Positions 26,323 through 34,951 of a stretch of 64,000 nt of DNA are shown here, piece after piece. How positions within the stretch are numbered: the first letter of the stretch is position 1; every line of letters starts with the position of its first letter. The notes under the pieces are model-generated. The model was not told the origin of the DNA, searched no databases, and saw only the letters and a list, made by a program, of their open reading frames with translations. The stretch is taken from NCBI GenBank assembly GCA_035699745.1, contig DASSPH010000074.1, forward strand, positions 1 through 64,000. Direction: 5' to 3'. A program made the translations under genes and the position numbers. This stretch comes from Vicinamibacterales bacterium (lineage in GTDB: Bacteria > Acidobacteriota > Vicinamibacteria > Vicinamibacterales > 2-12-FULL-66-21).

Positions 26323-26415
26323 TTCGACTCGCCTGCCATCAGTCCTGCGCAGGCTCGCTCATGGCAGGCCATCAGCGAATGGCCCTGAGCGAGCGAAGCG
26401 AGTCGAAGGGCTACC
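26323..26415. repeat. Simple GAGCGAGCGAAGCGAG repeat after selC
   Basis: Gap between selC and the HAD phosphatase stop. Holds an inverted pair of TGCCAT/ATGGCA blocks around CAGTCCTGCGCAGGCTCG, and a GAGCGAGCGAAGCGAGTCGA motif also seen near 26050-26100. Possibly a transcription-terminating or REP-like structure. Confidence 0.35.
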
Positions 26416-27096
26416 TCACAACAGCTTCAGGAATTCCTTCGTATCCGACAAATCCTCGAACACGATCTCGGCTCCCGCGGCGCGCAGATCGCCGATCGAG
26501 TAGCCGCCGGTCGCGACGCCGATCGGCGTCGCACCGACAACCAGCGCGCACTCGACGTCGTTCGGCGTATCGCCGATCACCAGCACCTGCGACGGCTCGC
26601 CGTTGACGATGCCGGATTGGCGCGCGCGGCTCAGGGCGACGGGCACGAGATCGTTGCGGCTCGCGGAGTCGCCGCCGAACGCGCCGCACGGGAAGTACTT
26701 CCAGAGATCGAAGTACTCGAGCTTGATCCGCGCGCCCTCGACGAAGTTTCCCGTCAGCAGCGCCAGCGCGACGTCCCGGCGCCGCTGCAGCGTGTCGAGC
26801 AGCGGCCGGATGCCGGGCATCACGTCCTTGACGCCGGTCCCCGGCTGCTCGATCTCCTCCGCCAGGTACCGCACGTAGCGGCCGCGCAGATCCGCCAGTG
26901 CCGCGGCGTCGAGGTCGCGGCCGTGCTGCGCCATCACGTCGCGCAGAATGCTCCAGTCGGTCCGTCCGGCGAATTCGACCGACGCCATCGGGTCGTCGGC
27001 CTCGAGCACGTCGCGGCAGGCGCGGTTCATCGCGCGCCAGCCGGCTCGGCCGGTGAGACACAGGGTACCGTCGATGTCGAACAGGATGAGATACAT
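26416..27096 (-). CDS. HAD-superfamily phosphatase
   Basis: 226 residues. HAD motif I DIDGTL (7-12), motif II LLTGN near 113, motif III/IV GDTPNDVECA near 173. A helical cap follows motif I, as in phosphoglycolate-phosphatase-type subfamily IA. Probably acts on a small phosphorylated metabolite; specificity not deducible. Ends just after selC. Confidence 0.88.
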   Translation of the reverse strand: MYLILFDIDGTLCLTGRAGWRAMNRACRDVLEADDPMASVEFAGRTDWSILRDVMAQHGRDLDAAALADLRGRYVRYLAEEIEQPGTGVKDVMPGIRPLLDTLQRRRDVALALLTGNFVEGARIKLEYFDLWKYFPCGAFGGDSASRNDLVPVALSRARQSGIVNGEPSQVLVIGDTPNDVECALVVGATPIGVATGGYSIGDLRAAGAEIVFEDLSDTKEFLKLL

Positions 27097-27114
27097 TTAC
27101 GCGATGGAGGCCTG

Positions 27115-27684
27115 ATGATGGTGAAGCATCCAGCGATCATACTTGCGTCGATGGTGGCGGTGGGAGGCGCCGCGCTCGCCGCGCAGCAGAAACCGCAGCC
27201 GGCGTCGGGGGCCGGCATCGTCCGCGCCCACGCGGCGATCAAGGGAGAGGGGATCAGCGGCACGGCCGATTTCGTCGAGAGTCAGCAGGGCACCGGCAAG
27301 GTCGTCAGCGTCACGCTGTCGGTCACCGGACTGAAGCCGGGGCTGCACGGCGTGCACCTGCACGCGGTCGGCAAATGTACCCCTGATTTCGCCGCGGCGG
27401 GCGGCCACTTCGACCCCGGCCCGGCGGGGAATACCGATCCGGATGCCAATCACCCGTACCACATGGGCGATCTGCCGCAGTTGAACGCCGCGGGCAAGGG
27501 GGCGGCGACGATGAAGGCGACGACGACACGGGTGACGCTGTCGGAAGGGCCGCTGTCGCTGTTCGATGCGGACGGCTCGGCCATCATCATTCACGGCAAC
27601 CCCGATCAGGGCATCACCGGCGAACCGAAGTCGGGCGTCAGCGGCGGGCCGAGAGTGGCCTGCGGCGTGATCGAGAAGAAATAG
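27115..27684 (+). CDS. Cu/Zn superoxide dismutase, secreted
   Basis: 189 residues with signal peptide (to about 25). Copper ligands in GVHLHAVGKC and the zinc/copper loop GGHFDPG are present, and IIIHGNPDQ provides the last His; GPRVACGVI carries the second disulfide Cys, and KCTPDF near 84 the first. Converts superoxide to peroxide in the periplasm. GGAGG lies 4 bases before this ATG and 7 before the next (27118), so either could be used. Confidence 0.92.
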   Translation: MMVKHPAIILASMVAVGGAALAAQQKPQPASGAGIVRAHAAIKGEGISGTADFVESQQGTGKVVSVTLSVTGLKPGLHGVHLHAVGKCTPDFAAAGGHFDPGPAGNTDPDANHPYHMGDLPQLNAAGKGAATMKATTTRVTLSEGPLSLFDADGSAIIIHGNPDQGITGEPKSGVSGGPRVACGVIEKK

Positions 27685-27755
27685 GGCCACGGTTCACACG
27701 GACACGGATCCGGACGGGATCCGGTGAGCCCGTCTCGGACACGGCGACGCTGTTG

Positions 27756-28463
27756 ATGTCTGCACCCGTTCTCCGCATTGCGGCGGTCCGCAAGCAGTAT
27801 CAGGGCTTGCGGCCGCTGCGGGTGCAGTCGCTGACCGTCGGGGCGGGCGAGCGCGTCGCGCTGTCGGGGTTCGATGCCGGCGCCGCCGAAGTACTGGTGA
27901 ATCTGATCACCGGTGCGTCGGTCCCGGACGAAGGGACGGTGGAGGTCTGCGGCCACGCGACCGACGCGATCGCGGACGGAGACGACTGGCTTGCCTGGCT
28001 CGATCGCTTCGGCATCGTGAGTCCGCGCGCGGTGCTGCTCGAGGCGGCGACGCTCGGGCAGAACCTGGCGATGCCGCTCACCCTCGCGATCGACCCTGTT
28101 CCACCTGAGATCGCGGCGCAGGTCGAGACGCTGGCAGACGATGTCGGTCTCGACCGGGCTCTGCTCGGCGCGCCGGTCGCGGGTCTGGACCGGTCGCAGC
28201 TGGCCCGCGCGCATCTGGCCCGCGCGATCGCGTTGGGACCATCGCTGCTCATCGTCGAACACCCGACCATCGGGTTCACGCCCGGTCAGGCCGGCCCGTT
28301 CGGCGAGACCGTGGCCCGCGTCGCGGGCTCACGCTCGCTGGCCGCGTTGATCATCTCGGAAGACACCGATTTCTCCTCGGCCGCCGCGCCGCGCCGGCTG
28401 CGCCTGCAGCCGGCATCCGGCGAACTGAAATCTCCGCGCCGCTGGCCCTTCGGACAGCGGTGA
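27756..28463 (+). CDS. Degenerate ABC-type ATPase-like protein
   Basis: 235 residues with the length and order of an ABC nucleotide-binding domain, but the functional motifs have drifted. The Walker A position reads SGFDAGAAEV (no GxxGxGKS, no Lys); the signature helix is GLDRSQLARAHLARAI instead of LSGGQ; Walker B is LLIVEHP, with Glu for Asp and His for the catalytic Glu. ATP hydrolysis seems unlikely; it may be a regulatory or structural half-dimer. No permease or partner gene is adjacent. Confidence 0.7.
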   Translation: MSAPVLRIAAVRKQYQGLRPLRVQSLTVGAGERVALSGFDAGAAEVLVNLITGASVPDEGTVEVCGHATDAIADGDDWLAWLDRFGIVSPRAVLLEAATLGQNLAMPLTLAIDPVPPEIAAQVETLADDVGLDRALLGAPVAGLDRSQLARAHLARAIALGPSLLIVEHPTIGFTPGQAGPFGETVARVAGSRSLAALIISEDTDFSSAAAPRRLRLQPASGELKSPRRWPFGQR

Positions 28464-28484
28464 GCGAATGGCGGAGCGCGGCGG

Positions 28485-29306
28485 CTAGCGCCCGGCGGCA
28501 GCCCGCAGTCTGGCGAAATCCTCCGCCGGCAGCGTCACCTGCCCCAGCGCGTTCACCCGATGGCCGGCGTCGGCGCCGTGGAAGTCCGATCCGCCCGTCA
28601 CCAGGATTCCCAGCGTGCGCGCGAGATCGCGATAGCGCGCTTCACTGGCGGGGTCGTGATCGGCGTGCACCGCCTCGAGCGCGTCGAGGCCCGCGGCGGC
28701 AAGCGCCGGCAGCAGGTCGTCGCGCCTGGTGACGCCCGGATGCGCCAGCGACGCGAGTCCGCCGGCGTCGTGAATCAGGGCGATGACCGCCTCGGGAGAC
28801 GCGCCGCGGCGCGGCACGAAAGCGGGACCGCCCGCCTGCAGGAATCTTGCGAACGCCTCGTCGCGGTCGCCGACGTGCCCGGCGGCGATCAGCGCGTCCG
28901 CAATCTGCGGCCGGCCGACGCTGCGGCCGCGCGCCGCGTCCGCGGCAATCGGACCGACATCCACTGGTGCGCCGAGCTCGGCCAGCCGCGCGCCGATCTC
29001 GTGCACGCGGCGCAGCCGATCCTCGCGCTGCTGCAGGAGGAAATCGCGGAGCCGCGGCGTGGCCGGATCGATGAAGTAGCCCAGCATGTGGACGTCCCGG
29101 CCGCCGGCGACCGCGGTGATCTCGATCCCGGCGATGAGCTGCAGGCCGGCATCCCGCGCCGGGACGCTGGCGGCATCGAGGCCGGACGTCGTGTCGTGAT
29201 CGGTGATGCTGAAAATGGAAAGGCCCGCGGAGCGGGCCTGGGAAACCAGCTCCGACGGCGTCGACGTGCCGTCGGAGGCGGTGGTATGCAGATGGAGATC
29301 GATCAA
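28485..29306 (-). CDS. PHP-domain phosphoesterase
   Basis: 273 residues starting at TTG. DLHLHTTASDGT (3-14) and SITDHDTTSG (33-42) give the metal-binding His/Asp clusters; GIEITA, LAHPG and GGSDFHG complete the PHP active site. Similar to YciV/RNase AM-type nucleoside-bisphosphate phosphatases. Starts directly at the stop of erpA, so co-transcribed. Expected to remove phosphates from nucleotide substrates. Confidence 0.85.
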   Translation of the reverse strand: MIDLHLHTTASDGTSTPSELVSQARSAGLSIFSITDHDTTSGLDAASVPARDAGLQLIAGIEITAVAGGRDVHMLGYFIDPATPRLRDFLLQQREDRLRRVHEIGARLAELGAPVDVGPIAADAARGRSVGRPQIADALIAAGHVGDRDEAFARFLQAGGPAFVPRRGASPEAVIALIHDAGGLASLAHPGVTRRDDLLPALAAAGLDALEAVHADHDPASEARYRDLARTLGILVTGGSDFHGADAGHRVNALGQVTLPAEDFARLRAAAGR

Positions 29307-29636
29307 CTAAACCGAGAACGACGAGCCGCAGCCGCACGTGGACTTCGCGTTCGGGTTCTTGATGGTGAACCCGCCGCCGGTCACGTTGTCGACGAAATCG
29401 ACCTCGGCGCCGCGCAGGTAGCGCGCGCTGATCGGGTCGACCAGCAGCTTGACACCGTTCACTTCGATGATGGCGTCGGTGGTGGCGTCCCCTTCGCCTT
29501 CGTCGATCATCAAGCCGTACTGGAAGCCGGAGCAGCCGCCGCCCTGCACGAACACGCGCAGACCCGCGTCGGTCTTGTTCTCTTCCGCGAGCAGCTCGGT
29601 GATCTTGCTGGCCGCCGTGGGGGTGACATTGATCAT
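29307..29636 (-). CDS. erpA: Iron-sulfur cluster insertion protein ErpA/IscA
   Basis: 109 residues, the standard A-type carrier length, with GGGCSGFQYG near 34 and CGCGSSF at the C-terminus giving the three conserved Cys. It delivers Fe-S clusters to apo-proteins. Start at 29636, with AGGAG 10 bases upstream; the frame extends to 29666 without support. The class I fumarase and other Fe-S clients are close by. Confidence 0.9.
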   Translation of the reverse strand: MINVTPTAASKITELLAEENKTDAGLRVFVQGGGCSGFQYGLMIDEGEGDATTDAIIEVNGVKLLVDPISARYLRGAEVDFVDNVTGGGFTIKNPNAKSTCGCGSSFSV

Positions 29637-29657
29637 TGCTAACGTTCTCCTGCTCTG

Positions 29658-29667
29658 ATTATACACT
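29658..29667. promoter_or_regulatory. Overlapping divergent -10 boxes (erpA / pgi)
   Basis: On the minus strand TATAAT (29663 down to 29658) faces erpA; on the plus strand TATACA (29660-29665) or TACACT (29662-29667) faces the isomerase gene, whose GTG at 29674 is only 6-8 bases downstream. The two boxes share four bases, so the polymerases cannot occupy both at once. erpA keeps a normal leader with a Shine-Dalgarno; the isomerase would be leaderless. Confidence 0.6.
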
Positions 29668-29673
29668 GGCGCC

Positions 29674-31281
29674 GTGGACTACCGTCTCATAGGACGCATC
29701 TGGCGCCGCGACGTCTCCGTCTGGACGGCCGACCCGACCGGAGAGGCCGCGCAATCCATCGCCAACCGCCTGGGGTGGCTCGACGTGCCCACCGGAATGC
29801 AGCCCGAACTGGAGCGCGTCGAGGCGCTCGCCGACGAGGTCCGCGGGGACGGGATCGCGATCGTCTACCTGCTCGGGATGGGCGGGAGCAGCCTGTGCGC
29901 CGAGGTCATGCGCAGCGTCTACGGCGTCCGCGACGGGTACCCGCAGCTCGTCGTCATGGACACGACCGACGAGGCCGCAATCCACGGAGCGCTGACCCGT
30001 CTCGAACCGGACCGCACGCTGTTCCTGGTGGCGAGCAAGAGCGGCGGGACCATCGAGCCCGCGTCGATGGAAAAGCTGTTCTGGGAGCAGATGTCGGCCG
30101 AGCTCGGCGATCGCGCCGGGCGCCATTTCGTCGCCGTGACCGACCCGGCCACCGAGCTCGCGCGTCTCGCCGAGGCGCGCGGGTATCGGAAGTCGTTCCT
30201 CAACCCTCCCGACATCGGCGGCCGCTTTTCGGCGCTGTCGCTCTTCGGACTGGTGCCGGGGGCGTTGATCGGCGCGCCGGTTCGCGAGCTGCTCGCGGGC
30301 GCGGTCGACATGGCGCAGGGCTGCCGCCAGGAGAGCTACAAGAATCCCGGCCTGGATCTCGGCGTGTTCATCGGCTTCAACGCCGCCGAAGGGCGGGACA
30401 AGCTCACCGTGATCCTGCCGCCGTCTCTTCACACCCTCGGTCTGTGGATCGAGCAGCTCGTCGCCGAGAGCACGGGCAAACACGGCAAGGGAGCCCTGCC
30501 GGTCGTCGACGAGCCGCTCGGCCGCCCCGACGAGTACGGCGCCGACCGCGCGTTCGTCGCGATCGCCACCGACCGGGACGCGCCGGACGCGGCGCGGCTG
30601 GATGCGCTCGAGGCCGCCGGGCACCCGGTGCTTCGCTTGAGCACGCGCCTCGCCGGCCTCGGCGCCGAATTCTTCCGCTGGGAGTTCGCCACCGCGATCG
30701 CCGGCGCGGTGCTCGGCATCAATCCGTTCGACGAGCCGAACGTGTCCGAGGCGAAGGAAAAGACCAAGGCGATCCTCGCGAAGCGCGATTTCACCGGGGG
30801 CACGCCGGTCGCGGCCGCAGACGGGGTGTCGGTGTTCTCGTCACGCTTCGCCGGGCCGTCGCCTGCCGCGGTGGTGGCCGACGCGATCGAATCGATCGGT
30901 CCGCGCGACTACGCGGCGTTCCTCTCCTACCTCCCCAACGAAGCGGCGACCGAGCAGGCGATTGCGAAACTGCGCGACCGCATCCGCGCCGCGAAGCGCA
31001 GCGCGACCACGTTCGGCGTCGGCCCGCGCTATCTCCACTCCACCGGCCAGTATCACAAAGGCGGGCCCAACACCTGCGTCGCGTTCGTCATCACCGGAGA
31101 GGACGCGACCAGCACGCCGATTCCGGGCGCACCGTTTACGTTCGCGCAGCTGAAGCGCGCGCAGGCGGTCGGCGACTATCAGACGCTCGAGGCGCACGAT
31201 CGCCGGACGGTGCGGATCCACCTCGAGCGAGGGGTCGATGCGGCCGCGGTGTTGGGGGGAGTGGTCGGATACCCTGCTTAA
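29674..31281 (+). CDS. pgi: Glucose-6-phosphate isomerase
   Basis: 535 residues from GTG. Typical phosphosugar-binding segments: LLGMGGSSLCAEV near 66, LVASKSGGTIEP near 115, the catalytic-region GTG-free LPPSLHTLGLWIEQL and a conserved YLHSTGQYHKGGP near 450. It resembles the C-terminal half of fused transaldolase-isomerase proteins but stands alone here. Interconverts glucose-6-phosphate and fructose-6-phosphate in glycolysis. Lacks a ribosome-binding site and has a -10 just upstream. Confidence 0.9.
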   Translation: MDYRLIGRIWRRDVSVWTADPTGEAAQSIANRLGWLDVPTGMQPELERVEALADEVRGDGIAIVYLLGMGGSSLCAEVMRSVYGVRDGYPQLVVMDTTDEAAIHGALTRLEPDRTLFLVASKSGGTIEPASMEKLFWEQMSAELGDRAGRHFVAVTDPATELARLAEARGYRKSFLNPPDIGGRFSALSLFGLVPGALIGAPVRELLAGAVDMAQGCRQESYKNPGLDLGVFIGFNAAEGRDKLTVILPPSLHTLGLWIEQLVAESTGKHGKGALPVVDEPLGRPDEYGADRAFVAIATDRDAPDAARLDALEAAGHPVLRLSTRLAGLGAEFFRWEFATAIAGAVLGINPFDEPNVSEAKEKTKAILAKRDFTGGTPVAAADGVSVFSSRFAGPSPAAVVADAIESIGPRDYAAFLSYLPNEAATEQAIAKLRDRIRAAKRSATTFGVGPRYLHSTGQYHKGGPNTCVAFVITGEDATSTPIPGAPFTFAQLKRAQAVGDYQTLEAHDRRTVRIHLERGVDAAAVLGGVVGYPA

Positions 31282-31291
31282 CGGAGGTTGA

Positions 31292-31968
31292 CGGAGGGAA
31301 CGGAGGAGGGAACGGAGGGAGGGAACGGTTTAAGCGGAAACGGAGGAACGGAGGGAACGGAGGGGAACGGACTATTCACGAATCTGCACGGGCCGATACT
31401 TCGCGTTCACCACTCGGTTTATCCCGCCCTGGCTCAGGGTTTCCACGTTGAAGTTGATCAGCAACCCCACCGGCAGGTTCGTCAACCAGAGTTGCGAGAG
31501 AAGCTGCTTCTTGTGAATGGCGGCCAGCATTGAGATCGACTTGAGTTCCACTGGGACCGTTTCCTCGACCACCAGATCGAGGTAGAACTTTGATTTCAGG
31601 CGGACTCCTTTGTAGACGACCGGTGCTGCGATATTCGACTGGAACGAAAGGCGCTCCTGCTTGAATTCGTACTGGAGGCATTCGTTGTAGATGCTCTCGA
31701 AGAGACCGGGCCCGAGCACGTCGTGCACCTTGATCGCGCACCCGATGATCCGCTTGGTGATCGGACTGGTTCCGTAGGGGTCGGTGAGCATGGCGGTCGG
31801 ATGGCAATTCGCGATCCCGACCCTGAGCGGCACATTTTCCTGGGAAATTCCGGCTGTTCTCAAGGGCCCCTGGGTGAAGCCCGTCGCCTCCGTTAACCTC
31901 CGTTTCCTCCGTTCCTCCGTTCCCGCTTAAACCGTTCCCTCCCTCCGTTCCCTCCTCCGTTCCCTCCC
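31292..31968. mobile_element. Inverted-repeat cassette carrying a GxxExxY gene
   Basis: Arms at 31292-31363 and 31897-31968 are reverse complements, 45 bases perfectly (31293-31337 with 31923-31967) and about 72 with only a few mismatches. They consist of GGGAACGGAGG-type short units around a unique TTTAAGCGG. The enclosed segment holds one GxxExxY gene. The cassette lies between the stop codons of two convergent genes (pgi and fumarase), leaving both intact, as a neutral insertion would. No transposase is encoded. Confidence 0.65.
31372..31791 (-). CDS. GxxExxY family protein (PD-(D/E)XK-like)
   Basis: 139 residues. The name-giving GLFESIY occurs in GPGLFESIYNECL near 30, followed by a FYLDLVVEE core with acidic residues and an ELKSISML segment, as in PD-(D/E)XK nuclease folds. 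I start at ATG 31791, since the longer frame (to 31863) begins with TTG. Base composition is less GC-rich than its neighbours. Family function is unsettled; proposed nuclease or repeat-associated protein. Sole gene of an inverted-repeat cassette. Confidence 0.85.
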   Translation of the reverse strand: MLTDPYGTSPITKRIIGCAIKVHDVLGPGLFESIYNECLQYEFKQERLSFQSNIAAPVVYKGVRLKSKFYLDLVVEETVPVELKSISMLAAIHKKQLLSQLWLTNLPVGLLINFNVETLSQGGINRVVNAKYRPVQIRE

Positions 31969-31984
31969 TCCGTTCCCTCCCGGG

Positions 31985-33517
31985 TTACCTCGGCAGCGCC
32001 GCCAGCCTCGCGCCGGACGCCTCCTCGACCTCTCTGTGCAGGCTGTTGCCGTGCGCGTCCATGGTGACGATGGCGGGGAAATCGGTGACGTCGAGGTGCC
32101 ACATCGCCTCCGGCGTGCCGAACTCGAGCAGCGACACGCCGGCGACGCGATCGATGCACCGCGCGTAGAACTGCGCCGCGCCGCCGATCGCATTCAGGTA
32201 CACCGCGCCGGACTTCTGCAGCCCGGCGAGCGTCTTCGCCCCCATCCCGCCCTTGCCGATCACGACCCGCACGCCGTAGCGATCGAGGATGTCGGCCTGA
32301 TATGGCTCCTCGCGAATGCTCGTCGTCGGGCCGGCGGCGGTGACCCGATACCGATCGTCCGCGTCCTTCACCACCACTGGACCGCAGTGGTAGAGAACGC
32401 CGCCGCGCAGGTCGACCGGCGGCGGGTTCTTCATCAGGTGCGCGTGCACCGCGTCCCGGCCCGTGAACATGCGGCCGGAGACGAGGACGACATCGCCGAC
32501 CTCGAGCGCGCGGATCTGCTGCTCGGAGATCGGCGCCTGCAGCCGCACTTCCCTGCCCGTCCGCGGGAAGCCGGCGGCGGCCTGCTCCGGCGTGAGCATC
32601 GGCGCGGACGCCGTGCTGCCGTCGCGGTACAACCACGAGGAGATCGCGCCGGACTGCGCATCGAGGAGTACGCCGAGACGGCGGAAGGCCCAGCAGTCGT
32701 AGGCGACGGACACGAAAAAGCTGGCGGGCAGCCGGTTCAGCGCGCCGATCTTGCAGCCGATCAGCGAAGTCTGTCCGCCGAAGCCCATGGGTCCGACGGT
32801 GAGCTGGTTCGCGGCGTCCATCACCGCGGTTTCGATCGCCGCGAGGCGCGGATCCGGATTGGTGTCGTCGAGCGTGCGGAACAGCTGTTCCTTGGCGTGC
32901 AGATAGCCTGAGGTGCGGTCGCCGCCGATGCAGACGCCGACGGCGCCGGGGGCGCATCCCTTCCCTTGCGCCTTCCATACCGCGTGCAGGATGCACTTGC
33001 GCACACCGTCGAGGCTGCGATCGGCGCGGCCGAGATGCTCCAGCTCCGCCGGCAGCGCGTATTGGGCGTTCGTGTTCTCGCAGCCGCCGCCCTTGAGGAT
33101 CAGCTTCACTTCGATCCCGTCTTCGTCCCACTGCTCGAAGTGCACGATCGGCATGCCGGGGCCGAGGTTGTTCCCCGAGTTCTCGCCGGTGATCGAGTCC
33201 ACCGAGTTCGGCCGCAGCTTGCCGCGCTTCGTGGCTTCCGCGACCGCGGCCTTGATCTGCGCCTTCATCCAGATCTGGTTCGCGCCGATCGGGACCTTGA
33301 CCTCGAAGGTCGGCATGCCGGTGTCCTGGCAGATCGGTCCTTCGCAGCTCGCCGCCTGATCGATGTTCTGGGCGATGATCGTCAGCGCCTGGCCGGCGCG
33401 GGTCGCCGGCGCTTCGGCCTGCAGCGCGAGCCCCATCGCGTTGCGCACGTCCGGCGGCAGATCCGTCGAGGTGCGCGCGATCAACTCGACCATGCTGTCG
33501 AAGAAAGAAGCAAGCAT
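31985..33517 (-). CDS. Class I fumarate hydratase
   Basis: 510 residues, single-chain form. N-terminal alpha-like part with ASCEGPICQDTGMP near 63-76 and the cluster-binding Cys region GGGCENTN near 130, then KGCAPGAVGVCIGGDR near 187; C-terminal beta-like domain with AGPTTSIRE and IGKGGMGAKT. It interconverts fumarate and malate with an oxygen-sensitive [4Fe-4S] cluster. ATG 33517 chosen because the upstream part of the frame is antisense to the aspartase gene. Divergent from it with only 24 bases between. Confidence 0.92.
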   Translation of the reverse strand: MLASFFDSMVELIARTSTDLPPDVRNAMGLALQAEAPATRAGQALTIIAQNIDQAASCEGPICQDTGMPTFEVKVPIGANQIWMKAQIKAAVAEATKRGKLRPNSVDSITGENSGNNLGPGMPIVHFEQWDEDGIEVKLILKGGGCENTNAQYALPAELEHLGRADRSLDGVRKCILHAVWKAQGKGCAPGAVGVCIGGDRTSGYLHAKEQLFRTLDDTNPDPRLAAIETAVMDAANQLTVGPMGFGGQTSLIGCKIGALNRLPASFFVSVAYDCWAFRRLGVLLDAQSGAISSWLYRDGSTASAPMLTPEQAAAGFPRTGREVRLQAPISEQQIRALEVGDVVLVSGRMFTGRDAVHAHLMKNPPPVDLRGGVLYHCGPVVVKDADDRYRVTAAGPTTSIREEPYQADILDRYGVRVVIGKGGMGAKTLAGLQKSGAVYLNAIGGAAQFYARCIDRVAGVSLLEFGTPEAMWHLDVTDFPAIVTMDAHGNSLHREVEEASGARLAALPR

Positions 33518-33524
33518 ACCGGGC

Positions 33525-33532
33525 AGTATAAT
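33525..33532. promoter_or_regulatory. Overlapping divergent -10 boxes (fumarase / aspartase)
   Basis: Plus-strand TATAAT (33527-33532) lies 9 bases before the aspartase ATG; minus-strand TATACT (33530-33525) lies 7 bases before the fumarase ATG. The boxes share four bases within a 24-base intergenic region. Initiation in either direction would give leaderless or nearly leaderless messages and should exclude the other. Confidence 0.65.
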
Positions 33533-33541
33533 TGACGGTAC

Positions 33542-34951
33542 ATGGCCACCCGGGTCGAGCGGGATCCTCTCGGTGAGCTGCGCGTGCCGGCCGACGCGTA
33601 CTACGGGGTGCAGACGCAGCGCGCGGTCGAGAACTTTCCGATCAGCGGCCTGAAGGCTCCCGCCGCGCTCGTCACTGCCACCGTCCTCGTGAAGCAGGCC
33701 TGCGCCCGCGCCAATGCCGAGGAAGGACGGCTCGACCGCGCGCTCGCCTCCGCGATCATCGCTGCCGCCGACGAGATTCTCGCCGGCAGGCTGCGCGATC
33801 AGTTCGTGGTCGACGTCTATCAGGCGGGCGCCGGCACCTCGCACAACATGAACGCCAACGAGGTGCTCGCCAACCGCGCCGCCGAGATCCTGGGAGAGCC
33901 GAAAGGCACCTACACGCGCGTGCACCCCAACGACCACGTCAACATGGGGCAGTCGACGAACGACGTCTTCCCCACCGCGACGCGGCTCGCGATCCTGCTC
34001 GTGCTTCCCGATACCCGCAAGGCGGCGCTCGTGCTCGCCGACGCGCTCGACGCGAAAGCGCGCGAGTTCGCGCGGGTGCTGAAGACCGGCCGCACGCACC
34101 TGCAGGATGCGGTGCCGATCACGCTCGGCCAGGAGTTCAGCGGCTACGCCGCCAACGTGCGCCACGCCGTCCTCGAGCTCGATCACGCGGCAGAGAGCCT
34201 GCACGAGCTGAATCTCGGCGCGACCGCGCTCGGCACCGGGCTGAACGCCGGCGAATCGGTGACGGCGCGCGCGATCGCGCATCTCTCGGCGGCGACCGGA
34301 TTGCCGCTCGCGCCGGCGGAGAATCGCTTCCGCGTCACGCAGAGCATGGGCGACGTGCTCGCGTATTCCGGAGCGCTGCGGCGGCTCGCCATGGAAGTGG
34401 ACAAGATCGCCTCGGACCTGCGGCTGCTGAGCAGCGGGCCCCGCGCCGGCATCGCGGAGGTGGTGCTGCCCGCGGTGCAGCCCGGATCGTCGATCATGCC
34501 CGGCAAGGTCAATCCATCCGTGCCCGAGATGGTCAACCAGGTGTGCCAGCAGGTGTTCGGCTGCGATGCGGCGGTGCTCGCGTCTGCCGCCGCCGGGCAG
34601 CTCGAGCTCAACGTGATGATGCCGGTGATGGCGTGGAACGCGCTCCACGCGACGTCGATCCTCGGCAACGCGATGCAGGTGCTCGCCGATCGCTGCGTCG
34701 CCGGCATCGCCGCGGACGAAGCGCGCTGTCGCGAGCTGCTCGATCGCAGCACGGCGGTGGCGACCGCCCTCAGCACCTACATCGGCTACGCGCAGACCGC
34801 CGAGATCGCGAAGACGGCGGTGAAGACGGGACGATCGATCGCCGACATCGTCCGCGAGCGCAAGCTGATGCCCGACGACGAGCTGCAGCAGATCCTGTCG
34901 CCCGAGGCGATGACCTCGCCGGGGATTCCCGGATCGACCAGGAAGGCGTAA
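33542..34951 (+). CDS. aspA: Aspartate ammonia-lyase (class II fumarase family)
   Basis: 469 residues of the aspartase/fumarase superfamily, with signature GSSIMPGKVNP near 320. Strings such as PADAYYGVQTQRAVENFP, VYQAGAGTSHNMNANEVLAN and LKTGRTHLQDAVP match aspartases more closely than FumC, hence aspA; FumC is the alternative. It would convert aspartate to fumarate and ammonia, and the adjacent fumarase would hydrate the product. No Shine-Dalgarno; -10 box directly upstream. Confidence 0.8.
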   Translation: MATRVERDPLGELRVPADAYYGVQTQRAVENFPISGLKAPAALVTATVLVKQACARANAEEGRLDRALASAIIAAADEILAGRLRDQFVVDVYQAGAGTSHNMNANEVLANRAAEILGEPKGTYTRVHPNDHVNMGQSTNDVFPTATRLAILLVLPDTRKAALVLADALDAKAREFARVLKTGRTHLQDAVPITLGQEFSGYAANVRHAVLELDHAAESLHELNLGATALGTGLNAGESVTARAIAHLSAATGLPLAPAENRFRVTQSMGDVLAYSGALRRLAMEVDKIASDLRLLSSGPRAGIAEVVLPAVQPGSSIMPGKVNPSVPEMVNQVCQQVFGCDAAVLASAAAGQLELNVMMPVMAWNALHATSILGNAMQVLADRCVAGIAADEARCRELLDRSTAVATALSTYIGYAQTAEIAKTAVKTGRSIADIVRERKLMPDDELQQILSPEAMTSPGIPGSTRKA

